A DNA stretch of 64,000 nucleotides from Blautia faecis (GCF_020554845.1 NZ_JAJCIA010000014.1:1-64000); one strand, 5' to 3'. Positions 16,292 to 26,300 are shown, counted from the first letter of the stretch. Numbers and translations are program-made. Notes: generated from the letters alone by a model not told the origin.

Positions 16292-17278
16292 ATGAGCAGA
16301 GAGTATGAGGTATTTGTGGAGAGTCTGCGCCAATCTCTAATGGAACGGCTTGGACTTAATGAGAAACAGATTTACTTTGAAGAACGGGACGAAAATGGCA
16401 TGACACCAAACGGCGACCGGCTGTTTGTAGAGTGCAATGCGTCTTCAGTGGGAAAAGAAGTCTGCGGAATTCACACGGAAGAGCTTTTTGAGGACTATGA
16501 GGATGGTGTTTCACTGGAACAGATTGCAAAAACAGTGGAAAGTGAAATACGTAAATTAAAAACAGCTGGATTTTTTGAGAAAACCAAAAATCTGAATAAC
16601 TACGAAAAGGTGAAAAATGATCTTTTTATCCGGGCACTTAATGTAGAACGCCATGAACGGGAACTGTCGAAGGCAGTATACCGTGTAGTGGGCGATATTG
16701 CACTTGTGCTATACATGCAGGTGGGAAATTTGGATGGCCGGATCAGCAGCATGAAAATACGCACGGATAACATAAAAGAATGGGGAAAGGATGAAAAGAC
16801 AGTTTTTGACGCAGCTCTTCTAAACACGTATTTTATTTCGCCGCCCAGAATTTTTTATTGGGAAAAACTGGTCTACAATCCAGATTATGATGGAGAATGC
16901 TTCATGGATCTGAACCATGAATTCTATCTGACAAGGGACAGCATCGGAAGCTGTCTGAGCACTGCAAGAAGGACAAACGGAGCCGTTGCAATATTCTTGC
17001 CAGGCGTGGCCAAAAGGCTTGCAGATCTGATGGATGCAGATTTCTATATGGTTTTTACGAGCATTCATGAGGTGATGATCCACAACGCTGATCATTCCTA
17101 TCCGGAGGATCTTGAAAATGTTTTGAGAGAAACTTTGCGGGAGGCAACTCCGGAAGAAGATTTTCTCACGGACAAAATATACAGATATTGTAGAGAGACC
17201 GGAGATTTTCTGATGTATAAAGGCACCGTATTTATTGATTTAAACAAGTTGAAATCTGACAGTGAAGAGAACGGATAA
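16292..17278 (+). CDS. DUF5688-like protein
   Basis: A 328-residue protein of unknown function, common in Clostridia. I assign it from memory to the DUF5688 group on its overall pattern (N-terminal FVESLRQSLMERLG, a middle section with VYRVVGDIALVLYMQ, and a C-terminal half with SCLSTARRTNGAVAIFLPGV). It has no signal peptide, no membrane segment and no catalytic motif I can name. The ATG at 16292 has a strong AGAAAGGAAT site; the longer open frame upstream of it runs through the hairpin and is rejected. The gene stands alone. Confidence 0.7.
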   Translation: MSREYEVFVESLRQSLMERLGLNEKQIYFEERDENGMTPNGDRLFVECNASSVGKEVCGIHTEELFEDYEDGVSLEQIAKTVESEIRKLKTAGFFEKTKNLNNYEKVKNDLFIRALNVERHERELSKAVYRVVGDIALVLYMQVGNLDGRISSMKIRTDNIKEWGKDEKTVFDAALLNTYFISPPRIFYWEKLVYNPDYDGECFMDLNHEFYLTRDSIGSCLSTARRTNGAVAIFLPGVAKRLADLMDADFYMVFTSIHEVMIHNADHSYPEDLENVLRETLREATPEEDFLTDKIYRYCRETGDFLMYKGTVFIDLNKLKSDSEENG

Positions 17279-17362
17279 ACAGATAGAAACAAGTGTAGTT
17301 ACGTCATTTTCGGACTTTTTGTACAATGGGTGTTTTCGGCAGAAATTTTGATTGCAAAAAAG

Positions 17363-17402
17363 AACTGCAGTCAGACTGTAAACCAATCTGCTGCAGTTTC
17401 TA
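17363..17402 (-). terminator. Bidirectional terminator after the ABC operon
   Basis: AACTGCAG/CTGCAGTT stems with A-runs on the left and T-containing DNA on the right allow termination from both sides. On the minus strand it ends the ABC ATPase gene; on the plus strand it serves the DUF5688-like gene. Confidence 0.65.
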
Positions 17403-17421
17403 AAAACCAAATTATGAATTT

Positions 17422-18216
17422 CTATCCGAGAATTGCGGAGTCGTTGGAGAACTCTTCTCCGCTGGCTTCCTCAAATTTATCAAGAAGCTGTTTTACGGTA
17501 AGCTTTTTCTTTTCTTCTCCTTGGATATCAAGAATGATTTTTCCGTTCATCATCATGATCAGGCGGTTGCCGTGAGCAATGGCGTCCTTCATGTTATGTG
17601 TGATCATCAGTGTAGTAAGGTGATCGCGGTTGACAATCCTGTCTGTGATATCCAGCACCTTGGCAGCTGTTTTGGGGTCAAGGGCTGCGGTATGCTCATC
17701 AAGAAGGAGAAGCTTTGGCTTCTGAAGGGTTGCCATGAGAAGCGTAAGTGCCTGTCTCTGACCTCCGGAAAGAAGACCCACCTTAGAGGTAAGACGATCT
17801 TCAAGACCAAGATTCAGAATCTTCAGAAGCTCTTTGTACTCTTCTCGTTCGGCTTTTGTAATACCAGAACGAAGAAATCTTGTTTTTCCGCGGCGTTTTG
17901 CAAGGGCAAGATTTTCTTCAATACCCATGGTAGCAGCAGTTCCGGTCATGGGATCCTGGAATACACGTCCCAGATAAGCTGCTCGCTTGTACTCGGAAAG
18001 TTTGGTGACATCTGTTCCGTCAATGATGATCTGTCCCTCGTCTACTGGCCATACACCGGCAACTGCGTTCAGCATTGTGGATTTTCCGGCACCGTTGCCG
18101 CCGATGACAGTAACAAAGTCGCCTTCATTTAATTTCAGGGAAAGTCCGTTCAGAGCCACCTTTTCGTTGATGGTTCCTGGATTAAAGGTTTTATATATGT
18201 TTTTGATCTCAAGCAT
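17422..18216 (-). CDS. ABC importer ATP-binding protein (TrpZ-type)
   Basis: A 264-residue cytoplasmic ATPase that powers the importer. It has Walker A GGNGAGKST, the signature LLSGGQRQ and Walker B LLLLDEHTAALD, with a following H-loop ITHNM. It overlaps the permease gene by 8 bp, so the two are translationally coupled. Family and gene neighbourhood fit the TrpXYZ-like systems whose substrate is often predicted as tryptophan or tyrosine; the actual substrate here is not known. Confidence 0.9.
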   Translation of the reverse strand: MLEIKNIYKTFNPGTINEKVALNGLSLKLNEGDFVTVIGGNGAGKSTMLNAVAGVWPVDEGQIIIDGTDVTKLSEYKRAAYLGRVFQDPMTGTAATMGIEENLALAKRRGKTRFLRSGITKAEREEYKELLKILNLGLEDRLTSKVGLLSGGQRQALTLLMATLQKPKLLLLDEHTAALDPKTAAKVLDITDRIVNRDHLTTLMITHNMKDAIAHGNRLIMMMNGKIILDIQGEEKKKLTVKQLLDKFEEASGEEFSNDSAILG

Positions 18217-19135
18217 TGTTCTTACCTCCGCGTTTTGCTGGTTTTGCGAAATATTTTCCCTTCCAGTAAGGTACTGCCAGGAATACAGCTACTACAAGTG
18301 CAGACAGCATTTTCAGAAGGTCAGTGTCGATACCCATCCAGATAACAGTCTGGAGAACCAGATAGTAGAGAATGGAACCAAATGCTACGGCCAGAAGACG
18401 GAGCGCGAAATTGCGGAAAATACGGCTGAAAATCGCTTCGCCGATAATAACAGCAGCAAGTCCGATTACGATAGCACCACGTCCCATATTGACGTCTGCA
18501 AATCCCTGATACTGTGCAAGCAAGGCGCTGGAAAGAGCAACAAGTCCGTTGGAAATCATAAGTCCAAGTACTTTGCAAAAATCAGTGTTGATACCCTGTG
18601 CACGGGACATGTTTGGATTGCATCCGGTAGCCCGGAGGGAACATCCAAGCTCTGTTCCGAAAAACCAGTAAAGAACTGCGATGATCACAACAATAAATAA
18701 AGCGACGATAAGAATTGTGTTCTGAGTGATCGGTACATTTTTTATACGGCGTAAGGAAATCAGGATCGGGTATTTATCAACGTTGATAGCCTGGTTTGCT
18801 TTTCCCATGATTTTCAGGTTAACAGAGTACAGGGAAAGCTGTGTCAGGATTCCAGCAAGGATGGCCGGGATTCCCATAAAGGTATGGAAAATACCGGTAA
18901 CAAGACCAGCTGTCATACCAGCCAAAGTGGCAACTAAAAGAGATACCCATACGTTATGTCCGCTGGTCATCATCATGACGCAGACAGCACCTCCGGTACA
19001 CATGGTACCGTCTACGGTCAGATCGGCGATGTCAAGGACACGGAATGTAAGATATACGCCAATAGCCATAATACCCCAGATCAGACCCTGGGCAGCGGCA
19101 CCCGGAAGTGCCATGATTAAGTTTGCAATTTGCAT
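18209..19135 (-). CDS. ABC importer permease (TrpY-type)
   Basis: A 308-residue integral membrane protein with about eight to nine hydrophobic segments, of the branched-chain-type permease fold (GIMAIGVYLTFRVLDIADLT, EAIFSRIFRNFALRLLAVAF). I chose the ATG at 19135 because it has an AGGAGG site at the right spacing. The longer open frame extends into a family 1 repeat and adds a charged, non-homologous tail. It works with the ATPase downstream and the binding protein upstream. Confidence 0.88.
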   Translation of the reverse strand: MQIANLIMALPGAAAQGLIWGIMAIGVYLTFRVLDIADLTVDGTMCTGGAVCVMMMTSGHNVWVSLLVATLAGMTAGLVTGIFHTFMGIPAILAGILTQLSLYSVNLKIMGKANQAINVDKYPILISLRRIKNVPITQNTILIVALFIVVIIAVLYWFFGTELGCSLRATGCNPNMSRAQGINTDFCKVLGLMISNGLVALSSALLAQYQGFADVNMGRGAIVIGLAAVIIGEAIFSRIFRNFALRLLAVAFGSILYYLVLQTVIWMGIDTDLLKMLSALVVAVFLAVPYWKGKYFAKPAKRGGKNNA

Positions 19136-19168
19136 GTCTTTATCCTCCTGCATGCGTGATTTGTTTGC

Positions 19169-19332
19169 TGGAGCGTGTTTGAAAAAACATTTTCGCAATT
19201 TGTACGCCCCACTGTGCGGTATATTTTGCCTGAATTCGGTTGTCGTAGCCCGTTACGACGACCTCACCCGGACAAAATCTCCCACAAATTGTGACACACA
19301 TCTTGCAGAAAGCCTTTTACAAATACACTCTG
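19169..19332. repeat. Family 1 intergenic repeat, copy 2 (diverged)
   Basis: About 164 bp, clearly homologous to copies 1 and 3 but with many substitutions. The central hairpin is GTCGTAG/TTACGAC where the others have GCCGTAG/CTACGGC, so a C-G pair has become T-A on both arms. It sits only 34 bp upstream of the permease start, inside the 554-bp gap between the binding protein and the permease. Confidence 0.8.
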
Positions 19333-19477
19333 GTGTTCACTGTGTGAACATCAACATTTGTTTTGTGGACAAATGTTTGAAAAAGACAGTTACTGGAATC
19401 TTTATAGTGTTTTGTATGTGGAGTAACTGGCTTTTTGTTATTTGCGTAAACAGAAATATTCATTTTGGAAGAAATGC

Positions 19478-19505
19478 TATTTTATGCATAATTATGCATA
19501 AAATA
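19478..19505. promoter_or_regulatory. 28-bp perfect palindrome, ARG-box-like operator
   Basis: A perfect inverted repeat of 2 x 14 bp centred between 19491 and 19492. Its core TGCATAATTATGCA fits the general form of ArgR/AhrC boxes (TGNAT-rich half sites facing each other over an A/T centre). It lies between the binding protein and the permease of the ABC importer. Control by an arginine repressor is inference from the motif only. Confidence 0.5.
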
Positions 19506-19689
19506 TACTTAAAAATACATTCCTTCAGAAACGACACAAACAGCGAGAGAGGCTTCCCTTCCCGCTGTCTGTGTTGATTACTGTCAGAGTCTTTTGACAA
19601 GCTCTAAAAGCAACTGAATGTCTAAATTAACTGTCAAACAAATATGAAAATTTTTATTGTGCATTACTGCATATGTTATAAACCAGTAA

Positions 19690-20667
19690 TTATTCTGCGT
19701 CAGCACCGATTGCAACATAGTCATCCGGAACTTCAATTCCCAGCTCAGCACAGATGTCTGCATTGTATTCTTTTGTGAAGTTTGGTGCATATTCGATTGG
19801 CATTGTAGAGATATCTTCACCATCTTTCAGAATTTTAACTGCCATTTCACCAGTTGCTTTTCCAAGATCATAGTAGCTGATGGAAAGTGTAGCAACACCG
19901 CATCCGGAGCAGATTCCTTCTTCACCTGCGATTACCGGAACCTTTGCCGGAAGGCAGATGTTGTTGATCAGCTCTGTGTTGGAAGCTGCTGTGTTATCGG
20001 TAGGAACATAGATAACGTCACTGTCTGCAACTGCATTTGTTACAACAGAAGAAATATCGTTGGAGTCAGAGAATGCGTAATATTCGCAAGTGTATCCAAG
20101 ATCTTCAAGAGCTGCCTTCACCGTATCAACCTGATACTGGGAGTTTGGTTCTGCGGAGCAGTACAGAAGTCCTACAGTCTTAGCATCCGGGAAAAGTTCA
20201 TTCAGCATTGCTGCCTGCTGGTCGAGAGGAGCAAGGTCTGAAGTACCGGAAATGTTGCCGCCTACAGTACCATCAAAATCTGTAAGGTCAAGAGCTACGC
20301 CATACTCTGTAACTGCAGTTCCAAGAATCGGGATATCGCTTGTTCCGGCAGCTGCTGCCTGAAGAGAAGCAGTAGCATTTGCAAGGATAAGGTCTACGTT
20401 ACTGGATACGAAATTGTTGATGATCGTACTACATGTTGCGGAATCACCCTGTGCATTCTGCTCATCAAATGTTACGTTTTCTTCGCCAAGACCTTCTTTT
20501 ACTGCATCTTCAAATCCCTGTGTTGCTGCATCCAGTGCTTCGTGCTGAACTAACTGGCAGATACCAATGTTGTATGTTTTCTGCTCTTCAGCGTGTACGG
20601 TTACTGTACCTGCAAGACCTGCTACCATAGCTCCGGTCAGAATTACTGACAAAACCTTTCTTTTCAT
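19690..20667 (-). CDS. ABC importer substrate-binding protein (TrpX-type)
   Basis: A 325-residue secreted binding protein. It has a signal peptide (KRKVLSVILTGAMVAGLAGT, ending at VHAEE) and the two-lobed fold of the TrpX-like family (YNIGICQLVQHEALDAATQG at the start, GLLYCSAEPNSQYQV and DVIYVPTDN in the middle). No lipobox Cys is seen at the cleavage site, which is odd for a Gram-positive binding protein unless it is retained another way. It is the first gene of the importer locus, separated from the permease by 554 bp. Confidence 0.88.
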   Translation of the reverse strand: MKRKVLSVILTGAMVAGLAGTVTVHAEEQKTYNIGICQLVQHEALDAATQGFEDAVKEGLGEENVTFDEQNAQGDSATCSTIINNFVSSNVDLILANATASLQAAAAGTSDIPILGTAVTEYGVALDLTDFDGTVGGNISGTSDLAPLDQQAAMLNELFPDAKTVGLLYCSAEPNSQYQVDTVKAALEDLGYTCEYYAFSDSNDISSVVTNAVADSDVIYVPTDNTAASNTELINNICLPAKVPVIAGEEGICSGCGVATLSISYYDLGKATGEMAVKILKDGEDISTMPIEYAPNFTKEYNADICAELGIEVPDDYVAIGADAE

Positions 20668-20741
20668 ATTTTATTTCCTCCTTAAAAAGTGTTTTCGTGT
20701 TTTAAAGTGCTTTTTCTGCTTTAAAGTATTGCCTGCACAAA

Positions 20742-20770
20742 ATAATACCGCTTTAAAGCGTAAAAGTCAA
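20742..20770 (-). promoter_or_regulatory. Promoter of the ABC importer
   Basis: On the minus strand TTGACT (20765-20770) and TATTAT (20742-20747) are separated by 17 bp. The spacer and flanks carry several TTTAAAG repeats. No leader riboswitch or T-box is recognised between here and the gene start. Confidence 0.7.
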
Positions 20771-20834
20771 GTCGCTTTTGTAATTTTTTCACATATCCTA
20801 ATAGAGAAATAGTATTTGAAAAGGAAATTTTGAC

Positions 20835-20882
20835 ATGCCATATTCTATTATGATTGACGCCGGGCATGGAGGTTGTAGATAA
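20835..20882 (+). pseudogene. 5' fragment of a split N-acetylmuramoyl-L-alanine amidase gene
   Basis: ATG preceded by AAAGGAAA opens the frame MPYSIMIDAGHGG, the first strand and zinc-ligand loop of an amidase_3 enzyme. After the CATGG at 20865-20869 the frame enters inserted DNA and stops at 20882. The missing remainder is found at 29736-30470, where the text resumes as HGGNDPGAVYKG. Joining the two at CATGG restores a continuous 254-residue enzyme. Confidence 0.85.
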
Positions 20883-20977
20883 CGCAAGTGATGAAAACAA
20901 CGAAAATACAAGGAGAAAGGCAACTGTTGTACCTATTAAAATAGAATATGTGTGAGAGGACAAGCCTTTCAATAATG

Positions 20978-21007
20978 TAGACGTTCAGAAATGAGCGTCT
21001 ATTTTTA
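20978..21007 (+). terminator. Hairpin/attenuator at the left end of the element
   Basis: TAGACGTTC/GAGCGTCTA stem (one T-G pair) with a 6-nt loop, then TTTTTAT. It stands just before the adhesin gene's ribosome binding site and would block read-through from the amidase promoter. Between it and the left end a 29-codon frame (20866-20955) is open but unsupported. Confidence 0.65.
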
Positions 21008-21035
21008 TACCCAAAATGAAAGGAGCATTAGATTT

Positions 21036-23015
21036 ATGAAAAAGATGTTAAAACGATTGTGTACGGGCTTCTTAGCTCTTGCAACTGTCGTTACTGCTTT
21101 ACCGACTACACCCGTTCATGCAGAAAGTAAGCAATACTGGACGGAAAGTGCAGAGCGTGTCGGTATCATTGAAAAAGTAATGAATGACGGTTCTATCGGT
21201 TCGACATTCAATGAGGGCTATATGAAAGTCGAGGGCGAAACTGCCTATTGTATCGACATCAACACAGATTTTAAGAATGGCTACAAGACCAGAGCTGACG
21301 CAAGCTCACGCATGAGTGCCGACCAGATTTCAGATGTGGCGTTATCCTTAGAGTATGTCAAACAGTATGGCGAAGCTCACAAGGAACTGAACTACAAGCA
21401 AGTCTATCTGCTGGAACAATGTGTCGTCTGGCAGAGATTGAGCGTACATCTTGGCTGGCAATGTGATAACGTGCGAGCTTCTTATGATGAAATTCCAAAG
21501 GCAACGCAGGACGAAGTTTTCGCTGGTGCAAAAGCCTTTGTCAAAGAGAATAAAGGACGCTATGAATGTGGCGGTTATATCTACTCTGGCGAGGGGCAGG
21601 AATTGGGACAATTTTGGGCGAAGCTGAATGTCGGAAATGCAAAACTGCAAAAGGTTTCCAGTAATACCAGCATTACAGACGGTAACGGGAATTACTCTGT
21701 CGCTGGTGCGACATACGGTGTCTTTGCTGATAAGGACTGCACGAAACAGCTTGCCACCCTTACGACTGATGAAAACGGAAATACAGATGTTGCAGAGGTA
21801 AAGGCTGGCACAGTCTATATCAAGGAACTTTCTGCACCAGCAGGATATAAAGTAGATAAAACTGTATATTCCTTAAAGGTTGAAGCTGGAAAAACAGCGA
21901 CCTTGAACGTATCAGATACACCGAAAGTAACAGACACTTTGATTGAGCTTTTCAAGATTGATATGGAAACACAGAAAGACAATCCGCAAGGGAACGTTTC
22001 TCTAGCAGGTGCAGAATTTACATGGAAGTATTATGCAGGCTTCTATAACAAAGACAATCTCCCTGCCGAAGCTACTCGTACATGGGTTACAAAGACAATC
22101 GCTGAAACAGACAGCGACGGGACAACCCACTACATCACAAAATTAGTGGACGCATACAAGGTATCTGGCGACAGCTTCTATATGCAGGACGGTAAAGCGG
22201 TTCTTCCACTTGGAACACTAACCGTTGAGGAAACAAAAGCTCCCAACGGCTACTTGTTAGAGGGTCCATATATGCAGGCTGGCGATAAGTCCGAACAGAT
22301 TAAGGGCTTATATGTAACACAGATTGCCGAGGATGGCGACCTTGCCGTACTATCTGGAAGTAACCAGTTTTCCGTATTAGACAAGGTTATCCGTGGCGGT
22401 GTGAAAATTCAGAAACGAGATTTAGAAACGGGCGATACAAAGCCACAAGGAAGTGCCACATTAAAAGATACTGCTTTTGACATCATTTCCTTAAATGATA
22501 ATTCTGTATTGGTTGAGGGTAAGCTATACAAGAAAAATGAAGTGGTAAAGACAATCCGTACCGATATTGAGGGTATCGCTTCTACTTCTTCTGACCTCTT
22601 ACCTTATGGAAAATTCCGTATCGTTGAGAGTGAAGCTCCAAACGGATATTTGACAGACGGAGCAAAACCGATTGATTTTACAATCACAGAAAATGGAAAA
22701 ATCGTGGACTTAACCGACAAAGCCCATTCTATCTACAATCAGATTAAGCGTGGGGATATTGAGGGCGTAAAAATCGGTGCAGGCACACACAATCGTCTTG
22801 CTGATGTTCCCTTTAGGATCACAAGCAAGACGACGGGCGAAAATCATGTAGTGGTAACTGATGATAACGGGCAATTCTCCACTTGCCGTCCTAACATAAC
22901 GATTTTCTTTAACTGGCTAAGTAGGCTCACGCTTTCTTTCGTCCCCAGCATTTCAAAAAATGCCACATATTCATCAAAGATAAGAAAGCAGGGTGGCAGT
23001 CCCAGATATGCGTAG
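21036..23015 (+). pseudogene. 3'-truncated CnaB-domain surface adhesin
   Basis: The frame begins at ATG 21036 after AGGAG and encodes a signal peptide (KKMLKRLCTGFLALATVVTA, cleavage near VHAES). Next is a probable thioester adhesion domain (Cys in YCIDIN, Gln in LLEQCVVWQ), then at least three CnaB/SpaA-type isopeptide domains recognisable by KLQKVS...GATYGVFAD, VEETKAPNGYL and VESEAPNGYL. Homology ends near 22890, where the DNA switches to the antisense strand of the orf21-like gene. The frame then runs on through unrelated residues to 23015. The sortase signal is lost, so the product would be released or unstable. Confidence 0.8.
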
Positions 23016-23818
23016 TTTTCGCCCGTCTTATAGTTCGGGTGTTGCTTCATTTCCTCACTTCGCTGTACCATGCCCTCATAAAAGGCATTGACGCAATCAA
23101 TCATTTCTTCTTTGGTGTGGTACACATTTCCCATAACTGTCCCTAAGTCTGCAAGGTCAGCGTTCTTCGGGTCTAAGATGTAAAGGACAGCGTTGGTATG
23201 CAGTAGGGCTTCAATGAGTGTCAGCAGAAAATAGGTTTTACCGCCACCCGTTCCACCAGCGATAAGGGCGTGAGGAAGTGCGTCATATTCCCAGATAAGA
23301 TTTTTCATCAGCTTTAGACAGCCGTTTTCTGCCCGTACTTCATCAATGGTAATGCGGTTCGCTATCATATCATAAAGCAGGGTATATTCGATATAGCCGT
23401 CATGCAGGGTCTTGTCGGTCAGCTCACAATACAAGCCACTTTCCAATTTATCCTCTAACCGTAAAAGCTGGTCTTGATATTTTCCTAATGTGATTTCACA
23501 GCGGATATGAAGCAGTCCCTTTTCCATTTGATAATAAATCTTTGGAAACCAGACGATTTTTTCCCTTGATCTGCTTTGCAGGTCAGTAAAAAAAACGCTG
23601 TCTTGTACGGTATCGGCTTCATACCACTTATTTTCCAGTACCATTCGTGCCAGCTTTTGACGGTGCAGGAGCTTCTTGAAACTATCGTAACAGAAGCGGT
23701 AATACAGAAAAGCGACCAATGCACAAACACCAGTCGCTATCAGTATGGTTATGAAGTTGTAAGGGGAAAGCGTCAAGCCGTTCTCTAACAAGCTGAAATG
23801 CTCCCAATCGGTACGCAT
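22844..23818 (-). pseudogene. 3'-truncated FtsK/SpoIIIE-type conjugation ATPase (Tn916 Orf21-like)
   Basis: The N-terminus has two hydrophobic segments (about 20-45) and the motor domain has Walker A GGTGGGKT and Walker B-like CFLIFDEYVAFF. Homology to Orf21 ends after LKKIVMLGRQ, roughly where two thirds of the protein is complete; the last dozen residues come from antisense adhesin DNA. In Tn916 this coupling ATPase sends DNA to the transfer channel. It is inverted relative to the rest of the element. Confidence 0.82.
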
Positions 23819-23895
23819 AAATCAATCACTCCTTTCTGGGTATGAAAAAAGCAGTTAATCCTAAGACTAACTGCTTATAAAATAAAAATCATCAT

Positions 23896-24375
23896 TTATT
23901 TTGATTTCTTCATATTTTTGTAACCATCATCTAAAGCTGTTATGCTTTCAAATATTGCTAGTGATAACGTAAAGCCTAATGCAAGTTCAGCAACATTTGC
24001 AGTTGTAAAAAAAACTTGAATTATTGAAATGATAGTCAACCCAACATAGTAAATACCTTTTGTAAATGTCATAACTCCTTTCAAATAATCCGAATTAAAA
24101 AAAATCATGTGAAGTGCAATAAGTAGTGGAATGAGTATATAAAGAGCAAGAAAAATAGATAATTCCTTAATTATTATACCTATCAGCATCAAAATACTCC
24201 CCCATTTAAATATTTCTGTTATTATCCATCGAATTATCAACATTTTTGCATTATTTTCATACTTGACTGCATATTTCTCATTTTCTTGATACCTATACTT
24301 TGATAAACGCACACACAAAAATGCTATTCCTAGAGATAATAACGCTTCTAATGTTTGAATAATTTCACTACTCAT
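23896..24375 (-). CDS. Small integral membrane protein of unknown function
   Basis: A 159-residue protein with about four membrane segments (around 8-25, 45-68, 72-92, 104-125) and a basic C-terminus. It is AT-richer than its neighbours and lies between orf22-like and orf21-like genes, where standard Tn916 has nothing. A start with GGAGGTATC-like site is present. It may be cargo picked up by the element. No family is recognised. Confidence 0.6.
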   Translation of the reverse strand: MSSEIIQTLEALLSLGIAFLCVRLSKYRYQENEKYAVKYENNAKMLIIRWIITEIFKWGSILMLIGIIIKELSIFLALYILIPLLIALHMIFFNSDYLKGVMTFTKGIYYVGLTIISIIQVFFTTANVAELALGFTLSLAIFESITALDDGYKNMKKSK

Positions 24376-24464
24376 AAAAGATACCTCCGCAAAGTGTATT
24401 ATTATTCTTAAAACGGATTATAACTTTCTTTTATCACCTATACAATATTTTTTTGCTAATATAA

Positions 24465-24848
24465 TTATTTCTTCGGCTGTCCCTGCGGTACATGGTTCTG
24501 TGGACTGCCTGCGTTTTGGTTGCTTTTATTCTTCAATACAATATCCTCTGCTTTTACATACCAGTCCACATCTGCACCCGTATAGGTTTTTCGTGATACA
24601 GTATCGGCTACGGGATTGACAAGTTCCACGACTGCATTGTACGGAAATTCCCTTAACGGTACTTCTGGCGGTACAGACACGGGGATAATTCCACCATGCA
24701 GACTGCACTTCAAATCATAGATACGCTTTTTAAGCTGGCTATTCGGTGTCCCGTCCTCGTTCTGCAAGAACACATCACGCACCGCTGTAAATTTTAATTC
24801 TCCAAATGTTTTCTCTTTGTCAATAACAAACCCGTTTGATAATCTCAT
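24465..24848 (-). CDS. YdcP-family protein (Tn916 Orf22-like)
   Basis: A 127-residue protein with the family pattern KEKTFGELKFTAVRDV, PVSVPPEVPLREFPYNAVVE and a closing DVDWYVKAEDIVL, followed by a Gln/Pro/Asn-rich tail. Tn916 Orf22 and Orf23 are such paired proteins at the start of the conjugation module; their job is not established. It appears complete, but sits in the inverted block. Confidence 0.85.
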   Translation of the reverse strand: MRLSNGFVIDKEKTFGELKFTAVRDVFLQNEDGTPNSQLKKRIYDLKCSLHGGIIPVSVPPEVPLREFPYNAVVELVNPVADTVSRKTYTGADVDWYVKAEDIVLKNKSNQNAGSPQNHVPQGQPKK

Positions 24849-24863
24849 AAATTCTTCACTCCT

Positions 24864-25154
24864 TTACTTTTCTTCAACTGCTACAATATCATCAGCAACT
24901 AACACATAATCGGTATGTCCCATATCCCCGATTGCATAACCTCTGCCGTATAACTTCGGATTGACAAGTTTTACTTTCTGCTCATACTTGAAATGCTTTT
25001 CGCCAGCCTGCACGGGAATTTCTACCACAACATTTTCGCCTTTCTGTACGTCAGAATAAAGGTTATAGCTTCGTCTGGCTAAGACCCTGCGGTTATTTTT
25101 ATCTCTTTCAAAGACTGGCTCGCTTTCGCCTGCAAATTCAAGAGTTACGGTATC
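24864..25154 (-). pseudogene. 5'-truncated YdcP-family protein (Tn916 Orf23-like)
   Basis: The minus strand reads VTLEFAGESEPVFERDKNNR, then EKHFKYEQKVKLVNPKLYG and DYVLVADDIVAVEEK before a stop at 24864. This is the central and C-terminal part of an Orf23-like protein. The first 20-25 codons are missing because the DNA changes at about 25148 to the + strand orf20-like gene. No start codon remains. Confidence 0.75.
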
Positions 25155-26288
25155 TCACAAGGCAGGCTGGCGGTGGCTTCTGGTATCACAAGAGAATATC
25201 TCAATAAGATAGAAAGCGGAAAAATGAAGCCGTCAAAAGAACTTCTGGAAACTCTGCATAAAGAACTGGCAAGGTTCAATCCAGAAGCACCGCTTACCAT
25301 GCTGTTTGATTATGTGAAAATTCGTTTTCCCACGCTGGATATACAGCACATCATCAAAGATATATTAAAACTGAATATCAATTATATGCTCCATGAAGAT
25401 TACGGACATTACAGTTATACGGAGCATTATTCATTAGGGGACATCTTTATCTATACGTCAGCTGACGAAGAAAAAGGTGTCCTTTTAGAGTTAAAGGGGC
25501 GTGGTTGCAGGCAGTTTGAAAGTTACCTGCTGGCACAACAAAGAAGCTGGTATGACTTTCTCATGGACGCACTCGTAGACGGTGGTGTGATGAAGCGTAT
25601 CGACCTTGCTATCAACGACCATACGGGCATTTTGGATATTCCAGAGCTTGCAGAAAAATGCAGGAAACGGGAATATATCGGAAAGTCCAGAAGCTACAAG
25701 TTTTATCAGTCGGGCGAGCTTATAAAGCACAGAGAGGACGACAGAGAATATATGGGACGTACCCTTTATCTTGGGTCGCTGAAATCAGATGTGTATTTTT
25801 GTATCTATGAAAAGGACTATGAGCAGTACGTCAAGCTGGGTACACCGCTTGATGAAGCCGACATTATCAACCGTTTTGAGATACGGCTTCGTAATGAACG
25901 TGCTTATTATGCAGTACGAGATTTGCTGACCTATTATGACGCAGAACAGACCGCATTTTCTATCATCAATCAGTATGTGCGGTTTGTTGATGAAGAACCA
26001 GACAAGCGAAAAAATGACTGGAAGCTCAATGACCGCTGGGCTTGGTTTATCGGCGATAACAGACAGAGCTTGAAGCTGACGACAAAGCCAGAGCCTTACA
26101 CCTTAGACCGTACATTGCGGTGGGTACAACGGCAGGTAGCACCGACCTTGAAAATGCTGAAAAAGATTGATAAAGGAAACGGTACAGACTACATGGAAAC
26201 AATCGAACAGCAGGCAAAGCTCACAGAAAAACATGAAATGATAATCAAACAGCAGACGACCCCTGCAAAAGATTTAGTAGAAAGTTAG
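25149..26288 (+). pseudogene. 5'-truncated replication initiator/relaxase (Tn916 Orf20-like)
   Basis: The frame is open from the rearrangement junction (GISQGRLAVASGITREYLN, an XRE-like DNA-binding segment), and the Rep_trans domain follows (FIYTSADEEKGVLLELKGRG, DLAINDHTGILDI, YLGSLKSDVYFCIYEKDYEQ). Full-length relatives begin some 20 residues earlier; the first internal start here is GTG at 25173. In Tn916, Orf20 nicks oriT and drives element replication. Loss of only the N-terminal end might leave some activity. Confidence 0.78.
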
Positions 26289-26300
26289 GAGTGATGAAAA

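Noticed and set aside
18726..19577. 283-codon plus-strand frame opposite the permease and repeat
   Set aside because: It covers the antisense of a clear permease gene plus a repeat; composition is not protein-like.
20866..20955. 29-codon frame at the left end of the serine-recombinase element
   Set aside because: It starts within the shared CATGG, has no ribosome binding site of its own and no recognised family; it may be chance.
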